From Bradyrhizobium lablabi (lineage in GTDB: Bacteria; Pseudomonadota; Alphaproteobacteria; Rhizobiales; Xanthobacteraceae): DNA of 64,000 bases. Below the pieces are notes generated by a model that did not search any database, was not told the origin of the DNA, and worked only from the letters and a program-made list of their open reading frames with translations. The position numbers and the translations under genes are program-made. Shown piece by piece: positions 38,116-46,753 of the stretch (positions are counted from its first letter, which is position 1; every line of letters begins with the position of its first letter). The stretch is taken from assembly GCF_900141755.1 (NCBI RefSeq), contig NZ_LT670844.1, forward strand, positions 3,906,001 through 3,970,000, in the 5' to 3' direction.

Positions 38116-38471
38116 GGGCGTTCCCTCGCAGGGTTGATGTCTTCGTCCGGACGGCGCCGATACCAAAGCGCAAGCTCCATCGGACCAAGATGCAGCGCAC
38201 GCAGCATTTCGGAAACCGCCGACAACAGCTCGGTGGGCGTCATTTCGCTGTCGCGTTCGCCGGCGATCGGCGGAAACGTTCTTTCCTCGCCATCGGATTT
38301 TGCGACATAGAGCCTGATCGCGGCCGTCAGGATCTGGGCAACGGCCTCATCGGAAACGCGGTTGGCTTCATTGTTGTCAACGAGCTCCCGCGACGCGCGC
38401 AGCAGTTCAGGGGCCGCAGTGTCGATCCAGCCGTAGCGATCGTTCTTGCGGTCGATCTCAGATCCGGACAT
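38112..38471 (-). CDS. Small protein of unknown function between Rieske and amidohydrolase genes
   Basis: 119 residues from an ATG at 38471, which has AGGGA upstream and overlaps the end of the Rieske gene by 14 bases. I do not recognise the family. It is charged and mainly helical, with PELLRASRELVDNNE near the N-terminus and TPTELLSAVSEMLRAL-type helices in the second half, and it has no cysteines or signal peptide. Overlaps on both sides (14 and 4 bases) show it is co-translated with its neighbours, so a shared role as a subunit or chaperone is plausible but inferred. Confidence 0.7.
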   Translation of the reverse strand: MSGSEIDRKNDRYGWIDTAAPELLRASRELVDNNEANRVSDEAVAQILTAAIRLYVAKSDGEERTFPPIAGERDSEMTPTELLSAVSEMLRALHLGPMELALWYRRRPDEDINPARERP

Positions 38472-38823
38472 AGATTTCGTCATCCCTGATCGCGAGCTCC
38501 GCTTTGCGCAGTCGAATGCGGCTGTTGCCCTGATGGAATCCGGTCTTGATGCTGTATTCGTAGCCATGCCACGGGCATATGATGTGGGTCTCGGAGGGAT
38601 CGTATTGCTGCGAGCGAACGGTTCGATCTTCCGCAACCGGCTCGATCACCCGCTTCATGATGCGTCCCTGGCAGACCGGACCGGCGCGATGGGCGCAGCG
38701 ATTGTGCCACGCAAAAAATTCGCCATCGATCTTGAAGACACCGACTTCCGACTCCGCGCAGTCGACGACCTTGCGGTCGCCATCGGCGTAGTCAGTCACC
38801 TTGCCGGCGAAATATTCGGGCAT
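38458..38823 (-). CDS. Rieske [2Fe-2S] ferredoxin-type protein
   Basis: A 121-residue single-domain Rieske protein. The cluster motifs are CAHRAGPVC (Cys and His ligands) and CPWHGYEY (second Cys and His), separated by about 40 residues. No signal peptide or catalytic oxygenase domain is present, so it is a soluble electron carrier. It heads the cassette with the small unknown protein and the amidohydrolase, suggesting electron supply to, or regulation of, an aromatic-type catabolic step. Confidence 0.9.
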   Translation of the reverse strand: MPEYFAGKVTDYADGDRKVVDCAESEVGVFKIDGEFFAWHNRCAHRAGPVCQGRIMKRVIEPVAEDRTVRSQQYDPSETHIICPWHGYEYSIKTGFHQGNSRIRLRKAELAIRDDEIYVRI

Positions 38824-38950
38824 GCGTCATTCCCATCCGGAAGAAGAGAACGCGGCGCGCAGGATGCTGCCCGAAGCCATCCCGTGTCAATCGAGATCGG
38901 CGACGGGGCTTTATCGTTCTACCGGCATTGCGGCGCGGAAAGCGCGCCGG

Positions 38951-40627
38951 TTACGCGAGCCCAAACCTCACCCCGGCACGCGCCAACCCGCCGGCAAGAC
39001 CGATCGGCGTGCCGTCGGCGCGCCAGCACGCCGCGCCCGTCAGCCGGCCGTCATCGTGGAACTGGATCGCGTTCATGCCGCCGGCGACCGTCGGCATGGC
39101 AACCACCTTGTGACCCATCGCCGTGAGCGCCGCGCGAACGCTCTCGGGAACGGTTTTTTCCACCTCGAGCGCGTTGCCTTCGGTCCAGACCCGCGGCGCC
39201 TCGACCGCCTCCTGCAAGCTCATGCCGTGATCGATCAGATTGATCAGCGCCTGCAGCGCGCTCGGAAAGATCTTCTTGCCACCGGGCAGCCCAAGCGCAT
39301 AGACGAGCTGGCCGTCGCGCAGCGCCATGACAGGCGACATCGACGTGGTGACGCGCTTGCCCGGCTTGAGCGACAGCGCATGGCCGGGCCGGGGATCGTA
39401 GAGGTTCATGTAATTGTTCGGCACGGTGCCGAGCCCGGGAATCAGAATTTTCGCGCCGAACAGATTGTTGATGGTCTGCGTGGTCGCGACCACATTGCCC
39501 ATCGCATCAGCGGCCGTCATATGCGTGGTATGCGCGCCTTCGAGCTGCGCCACGCCCGCGCCCCACTTTTGCGCGCGGGCGGGATCGATCGCGCGGCGGC
39601 GTTCGTTCGCATAATCCTTCGAGGTCAGCCGCTCCACCGGCACGCCGACAAAATCCGGATCGCCGCTGGCGGCGGCGCGATCGGCAAAGGCGATCTTCAG
39701 CACTTCGGCGAGAAGATGAATGGTCTCGACGGTGCCGAACCCTTTTTCCGCGATATCGTACCCCTCCAGGATATTCAGCATCTGCGCGATGTGCACGCCG
39801 GAGGCCGCCGGCGGCGGCGGACCGAGGATCACCCAGCCGCGATAGTCGGCGCGGATCGGCGAGCGCTCGACGGTTTTGTAAGAGGTGAGGTCTTCGCGGG
39901 CGATAAAACCGCCATGCGCCTTCATGTAGTCGACGAGAATGTCGCCGAGCGGACCGTGATACAGCGCCGCTTCGCCGTGGCGCGAGATATGGGTGAGCGT
40001 CTCGGCATATTCCGATTGCACGACGCGGTCGCCGACACCGAGCGGTTTTCCCTCCGGCAGATAGATCGCCGAGATCGCCTCGTCCTTCAACATCTCCCTC
40101 GCGCTGTCGACGATGCATTCGTGCAAGTAAGGCGTCGCGGCGAAGCCGCGCGCAGCGTGCCTGATCGCCGGCTGCATGACATCGGCAAGCGGCATCGTAC
40201 CGAACCTTTGCAGCGTCTCGCACCAGGCTTTTAGGGACCCGGGCACCGCGACCGCTTTCGGTCCATTGAGATTTTCATTATCGACGGTATCGAACACATC
40301 ATGCGCCGAACCCGGCTTCGAGCGATAGCTATCGGGCTTGACCGCGAGCGGAACCGTGCTCTGGCCGTCGACAAAACGGTGGCTGCCATCGGCGAGCCGG
40401 ATATGGGCCATGCCGCCGCCGATGATGCCGACCATCATCGGCTCGACCACGGTCAGCGTGAACAAGGTCGCAATCGCGGCATCGATGGCGTTGCCGCCGG
40501 CGGCGAGCATCTCGGCGCCCGCGGCCGACGCCAGCGGATGGTTGCTGACCACCATGCCGCGACTGCCCGATGCCGGCTGTTTCTGACAAACGAAACCCGT
40601 CGCCGCGCGATCCCGCCAATTGCCCAT
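38951..40627 (-). CDS. Gamma-glutamyltransferase family protein
   Basis: A 558-residue Ntn-hydrolase family protein. The nucleophile Thr region reads AHTTHMTAADAMGNVV, preceding which autocleavage would make the small subunit, and PGGKKIFPSALQALIN follows as the usual glycine-rich loop. The N-terminal half has GMVVSNHPLASAAG and GGNAIDAAIA. No signal peptide is visible at the chosen ATG (40627, behind AGGGGGAG), unlike periplasmic Ggt, so the location may be cytoplasmic. The substrate may differ from glutathione; many relatives are oxamate amidohydrolase-like. Confidence 0.85.
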   Translation of the reverse strand: MGNWRDRAATGFVCQKQPASGSRGMVVSNHPLASAAGAEMLAAGGNAIDAAIATLFTLTVVEPMMVGIIGGGMAHIRLADGSHRFVDGQSTVPLAVKPDSYRSKPGSAHDVFDTVDNENLNGPKAVAVPGSLKAWCETLQRFGTMPLADVMQPAIRHAARGFAATPYLHECIVDSAREMLKDEAISAIYLPEGKPLGVGDRVVQSEYAETLTHISRHGEAALYHGPLGDILVDYMKAHGGFIAREDLTSYKTVERSPIRADYRGWVILGPPPPAASGVHIAQMLNILEGYDIAEKGFGTVETIHLLAEVLKIAFADRAAASGDPDFVGVPVERLTSKDYANERRRAIDPARAQKWGAGVAQLEGAHTTHMTAADAMGNVVATTQTINNLFGAKILIPGLGTVPNNYMNLYDPRPGHALSLKPGKRVTTSMSPVMALRDGQLVYALGLPGGKKIFPSALQALINLIDHGMSLQEAVEAPRVWTEGNALEVEKTVPESVRAALTAMGHKVVAMPTVAGGMNAIQFHDDGRLTGAACWRADGTPIGLAGGLARAGVRFGLA

Positions 40628-40693
40628 GACTCCCCCTGATGCTTGCAGACCATGTATCACGATTTGGCTGTGCGCCGACTACTGCGGGCACGC

Positions 40694-40856
40694 CTACGAG
40701 CCGAGCGCCTGCCGCATATCGGTGGCGGAGGCGGGCTCCGCGCCATGATCGCGCACCATCCGCACCGCCTCCTCGACAAGCGCAAGATTGCTGCTCCGTA
40801 TGCAGCGCGCGGCTCCAGGCGCCGTTCAGCGCCGCTTCGATCCAGACCTTGCGCAT
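40694..40856 (-). pseudogene. Remnant of a 3-keto-5-aminohexanoate cleavage (BKACE/DUF849) gene
   Basis: The ATG at 40856 opens with MRKVWIEAALNGAWSRA, which resembles the start of BKACE family proteins. About 60 bases later, in another frame, comes SNLALVEEAVRMVRDHGAEP and ASATDMRQALGS followed by a TAG (40694-40696), which resembles the family's C-terminus. The ends lie 163 bases apart and out of phase by one base, so about 250 internal residues are deleted. The similarity is by recall. Confidence 0.55.
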
Positions 40857-41007
40857 GCCGTTACCTCCGTTGCGACCGGCGGTTTAAGGGCCACCGTCCC
40901 GTAATGATCCGGATATCGTTCCGACGGAGTTGTTGGAGACATCCGCGGAAACGACGGCGCTGGTTTCCTGGAGCGGTTTGTAACAAACGAGGGCCGCTCT
41001 CTACCCT

Positions 41008-41120
41008 CGTCATTGCGAGGAGCACTTGGGACGAAGCAATCCAAACTTTGCGACTATGGATTGCTTCGCGGAGCCTGTCATCGGGCGCGCATTCGCGCGA
41101 CCCGGTGGCTCGCAATGACG
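41008..41120. repeat. Composite intergenic palindromic repeat, CATTGCGAG family
   Basis: Outer arms CGTCATTGCGAG (41008) and CTCGCAATGACG (41120), a middle pair GAAGCAATCCA/TGGATTGCTTC, and the nested 40-nt module GGAGCCTGTCATCGGGC...GACCCGGTGGC (41070-41109), also present at 20793-20833. The flanking spacer 40857-41007 contains no gene that I can support. Confidence 0.78.
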
Positions 41121-41222
41121 TGGGAACATTCCCGTCGTAGGAAGCGGCTTTACACAGAGCCCTGTGTCTTGCGTCCCGGCTCAAGGCCGGAACGACGGAT
41201 TAATATTTAGCAGCACCCACGA

Positions 41223-42104
41223 TCATTTCTGGCATTTCGGGCACCAGAACGTCGAGCGCCCGTTTTGCGTGAACCGCCGCACGATGCCGCCGCAGCCGGC
41301 AGTCTGGCATTTTTCGCCTTCGCGGTCGTAGACCTGAAATGAATGCTGGAAATAGCCGAGCTCGCCGTCGGTCTGGCGATGGTCGCGCAGCGACGAGCCG
41401 CCGGCCTTGATGGCCTGGTTCAACACCGCGTGAATGGCCGTCACCAGCCGTTTGGCGTGATCGGCGGGCTCGCCCTTTTTTGTCGCCAAGGTCGCCGCCA
41501 ATCTTCGCGGCGACAGATGGGCGCGAAAAAGCGCCTCGCACACATAGATGTTGCCAAGCCCTGCGACCACGCGCTGGTCGAGCAGTGCCGCCTTTAAACT
41601 GGTCTTCTTGTTGGCGCAGGACCGCGCCAACATTTTCGCATCGAATTCGTTGCCGAGCGGTTCGGGGCCGAGACCTTTTAGCAGCGGCTCGTCTTCCAAT
41701 GCCTTGCGCGCGATGATCTTCATGTAACCGAAACGCCGCGGATCATTGAAAATCACCGCCGCGCCCGATGACATGTGAAACACCACATGGTCATGCGCGC
41801 GATCCTCATTTCGCGGATGATGGAATTTGCCCGGCACCTGTTGTTCATCTTGCTTGATGACGCGGAACGAGCCCGACATGCCTAGATGCATCACGAGCAC
41901 GTCACCCGAGTCGAGATCGGCCATCAAATATTTGGCGCGGCGGCCCAATCCGGTCACGGTCTGGCCGGTCAGCCGCGCCACAAAATCCTTCTGGAAGGCA
42001 AAACGCAGGTCTTTGCGCCGCACTTCGGCTTTCACAATCCGGGCACCCTCCATGGCCGGCTGCAGGCCGCGGCGGACGGTTTCGACTTCGGGTAATTCGG
42101 GCAT
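41223..42104 (-). CDS. mutM: Formamidopyrimidine-DNA glycosylase
   Basis: A 293-residue base-excision repair enzyme removing 8-oxoguanine and FapyG. The catalytic N-terminus [13 protein letters not shown] (Pro2, Glu3) is exact. The C-terminal zinc finger has four cysteines (CQTAGC...CPKC), and the helix-two-turn-helix holds [19 protein letters not shown]. It is divergent from ubiE, an arrangement common in alphaproteobacteria. Confidence 0.97.
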   Translation of the reverse strand: MPELPEVETVRRGLQPAMEGARIVKAEVRRKDLRFAFQKDFVARLTGQTVTGLGRRAKYLMADLDSGDVLVMHLGMSGSFRVIKQDEQQVPGKFHHPRNEDRAHDHVVFHMSSGAAVIFNDPRRFGYMKIIARKALEDEPLLKGLGPEPLGNEFDAKMLARSCANKKTSLKAALLDQRVVAGLGNIYVCEALFRAHLSPRRLAATLATKKGEPADHAKRLVTAIHAVLNQAIKAGGSSLRDHRQTDGELGYFQHSFQVYDREGEKCQTAGCGGIVRRFTQNGRSTFWCPKCQK

Positions 42105-42198
42105 GGATCGGCGTTCACCTTGAGAGGCTGACGTGATAGCGACATTGCGCCGGGCGCGCTATGGTCCGCCGCAATCGAGTGTGTGAGGGCGTTAAGTC

Positions 42199-42960
42199 AT
42201 GGATCGGCCGGGTGAAACCACGCATTTTGGCTTCAGGGACGTCCCCGTCGGCGACAAGCAGGGGCTGGTCAACGACGTGTTCCACAGCGTGGCGCGGCGT
42301 TACGATCTGATGAACGATCTGATGTCGGCGGGGCTGCATCGGCTCTGGAAGGACATCATGATCAACGCGCTCAATCCGCCGCGCAGCGATACCCCCTTCG
42401 CACTGCTCGACGTCGCCGGCGGCACCGGCGACATCGCGTTCCGCGCCGCCAAGGGCGCAGGGTCAGGTTTTCACGCCACCGTCTGCGACATCAATTCCGA
42501 TATGCTCGCCGTCGGCCGCGAACGCGCGATCGCACGGCATCTCGAGGACCGCGTCGAGTTTGTCGAAGGCAATGCCGAGGCGCTGGCGTTTCCCGACCGC
42601 CATTTCGACGCCTATACCATCGCGTTCGGCATTCGCAATGTGCCGCTGATCGACCAGGCGCTTCGCGAGGCGTTTCGGGTGCTGCGACCCGGCAGCAGAT
42701 TTCTGTGCCTGGAGTTCTCCACCGTTGACGTGCCCGGACTCGACCGGATCTACGACCTGTTTTCGTTCAAGGTGATCCCGCCGCTCGGCCGCGCGGTCAC
42801 GGGCGATGCCGATTCCTATCAATATCTCGTCGAATCGATCCGCAAATTTCCGAGGCCCAACGCGTTTGCCGAGATGATCCGCGCCGCCGGATTTTCGCGC
42901 GTCAATTGGCAAAGTCTCTCCGGCGGCATCGTGGCGCTGCATTCGGGCTGGCGTTTGTGA
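42199..42960 (+). CDS. ubiE: Ubiquinone/menaquinone biosynthesis C-methyltransferase
   Basis: A 253-residue SAM-dependent methyltransferase of ubiquinone synthesis. The SAM motif [14 protein letters not shown] and UbiE signatures [24 protein letters not shown] and [23 protein letters not shown] are clear. The stop overlaps the GTG start of ubiB by four bases, so ubiE and ubiB are co-translated. Confidence 0.97.
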   Translation: MDRPGETTHFGFRDVPVGDKQGLVNDVFHSVARRYDLMNDLMSAGLHRLWKDIMINALNPPRSDTPFALLDVAGGTGDIAFRAAKGAGSGFHATVCDINSDMLAVGRERAIARHLEDRVEFVEGNAEALAFPDRHFDAYTIAFGIRNVPLIDQALREAFRVLRPGSRFLCLEFSTVDVPGLDRIYDLFSFKVIPPLGRAVTGDADSYQYLVESIRKFPRPNAFAEMIRAAGFSRVNWQSLSGGIVALHSGWRL

Positions 42961-44531
42961 TTTCTGCCATTACCCACATCGCGCGGCTCGCCCGCGCCGG
43001 CTTTGTGTTTGCGCGCGAGGGCGTATTCGGCGTCGTCGATCCGTCGCTGGTGCCGCCGCCGGGGCAATTGGCGCTGAAGCTCGCGCGCATCGTCGAGCGC
43101 CCCGGCGCCAAGTCCGGCCCGCGGCTGTCGCGCGCGCTGACCCGGCTGGGACCGGCCTACCTAAAGCTCGGGCAGTTCCTCGCGACCAGACCCGATGTGG
43201 TCGGCGTCATGATGGCGCGCGATCTGGAAAGCCTGCAGGACCGGCTGCCGCCGTTTTCGCAGAGCGAGGCCGAGGCCGTCATCGCGCAATCGCTGGAACG
43301 TCCAGTGGCGCAGGCCTTTGCGAGTTTTGGGCCGGCGGTCGCCGCCGCCTCGATCGCGCAGGTGCATCGCGGCGAGACCGAGCGTGATGGCGTGCGCACG
43401 CCGGTCGCGGTGAAGGTGCTGCGGCCCAATGTCGCCTCGCGCTTCCGCCGCGACCTCGCCGATTTCTTCTTTGTCGCGCACCAGGCCGAAATCCATTCGG
43501 CGGAAGCCCGCCGGCTGCGGCTGATCGAGGTCATCAATACGATGTCGCGGTCGGTCGCGATAGAGATGGATTTACGGCTCGAGGCCGCGGCACTTTCCGA
43601 AATGGCGGAGAACACCCGCAACGATCCGGATTTCCGCGTGCCCGCGGTCGACTGGGACCGAACCACGCACAACGTGCTGACGATGGAATGGGTCGACGGT
43701 ATCGCGCTCAGCGACCATGCACGACTGGAGCAATCGCAGGTCGATTTGCCCGAGCTCGGCCGCAAGGTGATCCAGAGTTTCCTGCGGCATGCGCTGCGCG
43801 ACGGCTTCTTTCATGCCGACATGCACCCCGGCAATCTGTTCCTCGACGATGCCGGCCGGCTGGTTGCGGTCGATTTCGGCATCATGGGCCGGCTCGGCCT
43901 GAAGGAGCGGCGTTTTCTGGCCGAAATTCTCTTAGGCTTCATCACGCGCGATTATCGCCGCGTGGCGGAGGTCCATTTCGAGGCCGGCTATGTGCCGGCG
44001 CATCATTCGGTGGAGAATTTCGCGCAAGCCATCCGCGCCATCGGCGAGCCGATCCACAACCGCACCGCCGAAGAAATCTCGATGGCGAAACTGTTGACGC
44101 TGTTGCTTGAGGTCACCGGCCTGTTCGACATGCGCACCCGGCCCGAACTGATCCTCTTGCAAAAGACCATGGTGGTTGTCGAAGGCGTCGCGCGCGGCTT
44201 CGATCCAAAACTCGACATCTGGAAGGTCGCCGATCCCGTGGTACGGGAATGGATCGAGCGCAATCTCGGGCCCATCGGACGCATTCAGGGCGCGATGGCC
44301 GGCGCCGGCGACCTCGGCCGGGTGCTGACGGGGCTGCCGGCGATTGCGGCGCGGGCGGTGACGGTGCTGGAGCAATTGGAGACCATGACCCGGGAGGGGC
44401 TGACGCTGTCGCCGGAAACCATTGCAGCCATGGGGCGTACGGAGGGCCGCAAGAGCCGCTGGCGCACCATCGCGCTCTGGATCATCGCCGCGACTTTTAT
44501 CGGAATTCTGGTGGCGATCAAACAAATGTGA
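42957..44531 (+). CDS. ubiB: Ubiquinone biosynthesis protein kinase-like UbiB
   Basis: A 524-residue atypical (ABC1/ADCK/UbiB) kinase-like ATPase needed for ubiquinone synthesis. The family block [13 protein letters not shown], the Ala-rich loop [12 protein letters not shown], the catalytic [11 protein letters not shown] and metal VDFGIMGRL motifs are present, and one or two membrane helices lie at the C-terminus ([15 protein letters not shown]). The GTG at 42957 overlapping the ubiE stop is chosen over an upstream frame start inside ubiE. The last codons overlap the inverted repeat before coaBC. Confidence 0.94.
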   Translation: MISAITHIARLARAGFVFAREGVFGVVDPSLVPPPGQLALKLARIVERPGAKSGPRLSRALTRLGPAYLKLGQFLATRPDVVGVMMARDLESLQDRLPPFSQSEAEAVIAQSLERPVAQAFASFGPAVAAASIAQVHRGETERDGVRTPVAVKVLRPNVASRFRRDLADFFFVAHQAEIHSAEARRLRLIEVINTMSRSVAIEMDLRLEAAALSEMAENTRNDPDFRVPAVDWDRTTHNVLTMEWVDGIALSDHARLEQSQVDLPELGRKVIQSFLRHALRDGFFHADMHPGNLFLDDAGRLVAVDFGIMGRLGLKERRFLAEILLGFITRDYRRVAEVHFEAGYVPAHHSVENFAQAIRAIGEPIHNRTAEEISMAKLLTLLLEVTGLFDMRTRPELILLQKTMVVVEGVARGFDPKLDIWKVADPVVREWIERNLGPIGRIQGAMAGAGDLGRVLTGLPAIAARAVTVLEQLETMTREGLTLSPETIAAMGRTEGRKSRWRTIALWIIAATFIGILVAIKQM

Positions 44532-44562
44532 TTGCGATGCAATCACATGATGATATCATTGC
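44526..44562. promoter_or_regulatory. Candidate operator: inverted repeats upstream of coaBC
   Basis: ATGTGATTGC (44526-44535) and GCAATCACAT (44539-44548) form a perfect 10-bp inverted repeat with a 3-bp centre. A second perfect palindrome, ATGATATCAT, is at 44550-44559, and a third ATTGC half-site at 44558-44562. The block starts in the ubiB stop region and ends 24 bases before coaBC. FitA-type ribbon-helix-helix proteins bind such palindromes, and coaBC begins with this domain. Confidence 0.6.
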
Positions 44563-44586
44563 TGGCAAAAGAGCTCGGAGACGCTC

Positions 44587-46001
44587 ATGGCCAGCCTCAC
44601 CATCCGAAAACTCGATGAGGGCGTCAAAGCCTATCTGCGGCTGCGCTCCGCCAAGAACGGCCGCTCGGTCGAAGAGGAAGTCAGGGTGATCCTTCGGGAA
44701 ATGATCGAGGGCCGCCCCTATTCTGTTGAAGCGCACCCGCCGCAGGCCACCACGCCGCCCTTTCCGCGGCGCGCCGATGCGACCGACCAACCCCGCATCA
44801 CCCTCATCATCGGCGGCGGTATCGCGGCCTACAAGGCGCTGGATCTGATCCGGCGGCTCAAGGACCGGCATCTTCACGTCCGCTGCGTGCTGACAAAAGC
44901 CGCGCAGCAATTCGTCACGCCGCTGGCGGCCTCAGCGCTGTCGCATGAGCGCGTCTACACCGATCTGTTCGATCCCGAGAGCGAGTTCGACGCCGGCCAT
45001 ATTCGCCTGGCGCGGGAATGCGAACTGATTGTGGTAGCGCCGGCGACCGCCGACCTGATGGCGAAGATCGCGCAGGGCCATGCCGACGATCTCGCCAGCG
45101 CCATTCTGCTTGCCACCAACCGGCCGATCCTGCTGGCGCCGGCGATGAACCCCTTGATGTGGAACAATCCCGCGACCCGCCGCAATGTCGCGCAGCTCGA
45201 ACGCGACGGCGTCGCCATGGTCGGCCCCAATGCGGGCGAAATGGCCGAAGCGGGCGAGGCCGGAATCGGCCGGATGGCGGAGCCCACCGAAGTCGCCGCC
45301 GCCGCGGAGCGCTTCGTGCGCCCAGCCCAGCCGCGTCCGCTCGCCGGAAAACGCGTCCTCGTGACCGCGGGACCGACGCACGAGCCGATCGATCCGGTGC
45401 GCTACATCGCCAACCGCTCCTCCGGCAAACAGGGGTTTGCCATTGCCGCAGCAGCACAAACCGCCGGCGCCGACGTCACCCTGATCTCGGGCCCGGTCGA
45501 TCTCGACGATCCCAAGGGCGTGACGGTGAGGCGTGTGGAATCCGCCCGCGAAATGTTGCATAGGGTGGAAGCCGCCCTCCCCGTCGATATCGCGATCTTC
45601 GCCGCGGCGGTTGCCGACTGGCGCGTGGCCAATGAAGGCGAACAGAAACTGAAAAAGACTTCCGCCGGCATGCCACCGCTGCAGCTCGTTGAAAACCCCG
45701 ATATCCTCGCGACAATCGCAAAACTCGCCGATAAGCGGCCGCCGCTGGTGATCGGCTTTGCCGCCGAGACCGAACATCTGATCGACAACGCCAAGGCGAA
45801 ACTGGCGCGCAAGGGCTGCGACTGGATCCTCGCCAATGACGTCTCGCCGGCAACCGGCGTGATGGGTGGCGACCGCAACACGATTCATCTGCTGACCCGT
45901 GAGGGTGCCGAAATCAATGTCGATTCCTGGCCGGTGATGACCAAGGAACAGGTCGCAGCCGCGCTGGTGGCGCGGATCGCCAAAACCGCCGAGAAAACCG
46001 C

Positions 46002-46005
<4 letters not shown>
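44587..46005 (+). CDS. coaBC: Ribbon-helix-helix (FitA-like) domain fused to CoaBC
   Basis: Bifunctional 4'-phosphopantothenoylcysteine synthetase/decarboxylase for coenzyme A synthesis, 472 residues. Residues 1-40 ([33 protein letters not shown]) match the FitA/Arc-like antitoxin DNA-binding fold. After a Pro-rich linker comes CoaC (about 68-245) with His138, [10 protein letters not shown] and PAMNPLMW; then CoaB (about 250-470) with RSSGKQGFA and KLKK. Ala222 stands where E. coli CoaC has its active-site Cys. A GGAG site six bases before the ATG supports translation of the fused domain. It overlaps dut by four bases. Confidence 0.92.
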
Positions 46006-46459
<454 letters not shown>

Positions 46460-46460
<1 letters not shown>

Positions 46461-46505
46461 CCTCCGATTCAGCTTCGCTGCATCAGAGGCCAGCGTTATC
46501 TTTTT
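46460..46505 (+). terminator. Possible terminator after dut
   Basis: GCCTC-GAT-CAG (46460-46473) pairs with CTG-ATC-GAGGC (46479-46490) with two internal mismatches, and TTTTTT runs from about 46500. The T-run is some 10 bases after the stem, so termination would be weak or may not occur. Confidence 0.35.
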
Positions 46506-46509
46506 GTTT

Positions 46510-46558
46510 GAGCATGGTCTTTTCGGAAAACCGGTTTCCACTTTTCCGGACCATGCTC
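46510..46558. repeat. GAGCATGGTC inverted repeat (dispersed family)
   Basis: GAGCATGGTC (46510-46519) and GACCATGCTC (46549-46558) enclose CGGAAAA/TTTTCCG pairs. Same plan as 22709-22756. The remaining spacer up to divL (46559-46753) has no gene but holds five of the six GANTC sites in this gap. Confidence 0.7.
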
Positions 46559-46753
46559 TAATCTCCGTAAAGAGACGGATTCACTTTCGCGAAAATTCGC
46601 GCCGATAAGGTTTAATCGCGCATTTTTTGGCGCCGGGATTCGCGTTCACGATCTGGACTCTTACCGGCCGACTCCCGTTGGGGATATTGTCATTCGATTC
46701 GCGAACGGCGGGGGTCGTCGCCGGGCGTAAAGTCGTGCGGTTTGGGGCAAACC

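Noticed and set aside
38801..40234. 477-codon open frame on the plus strand
   Set aside because: Antisense to the gamma-glutamyltransferase gene; composition is Arg-rich and without domains.
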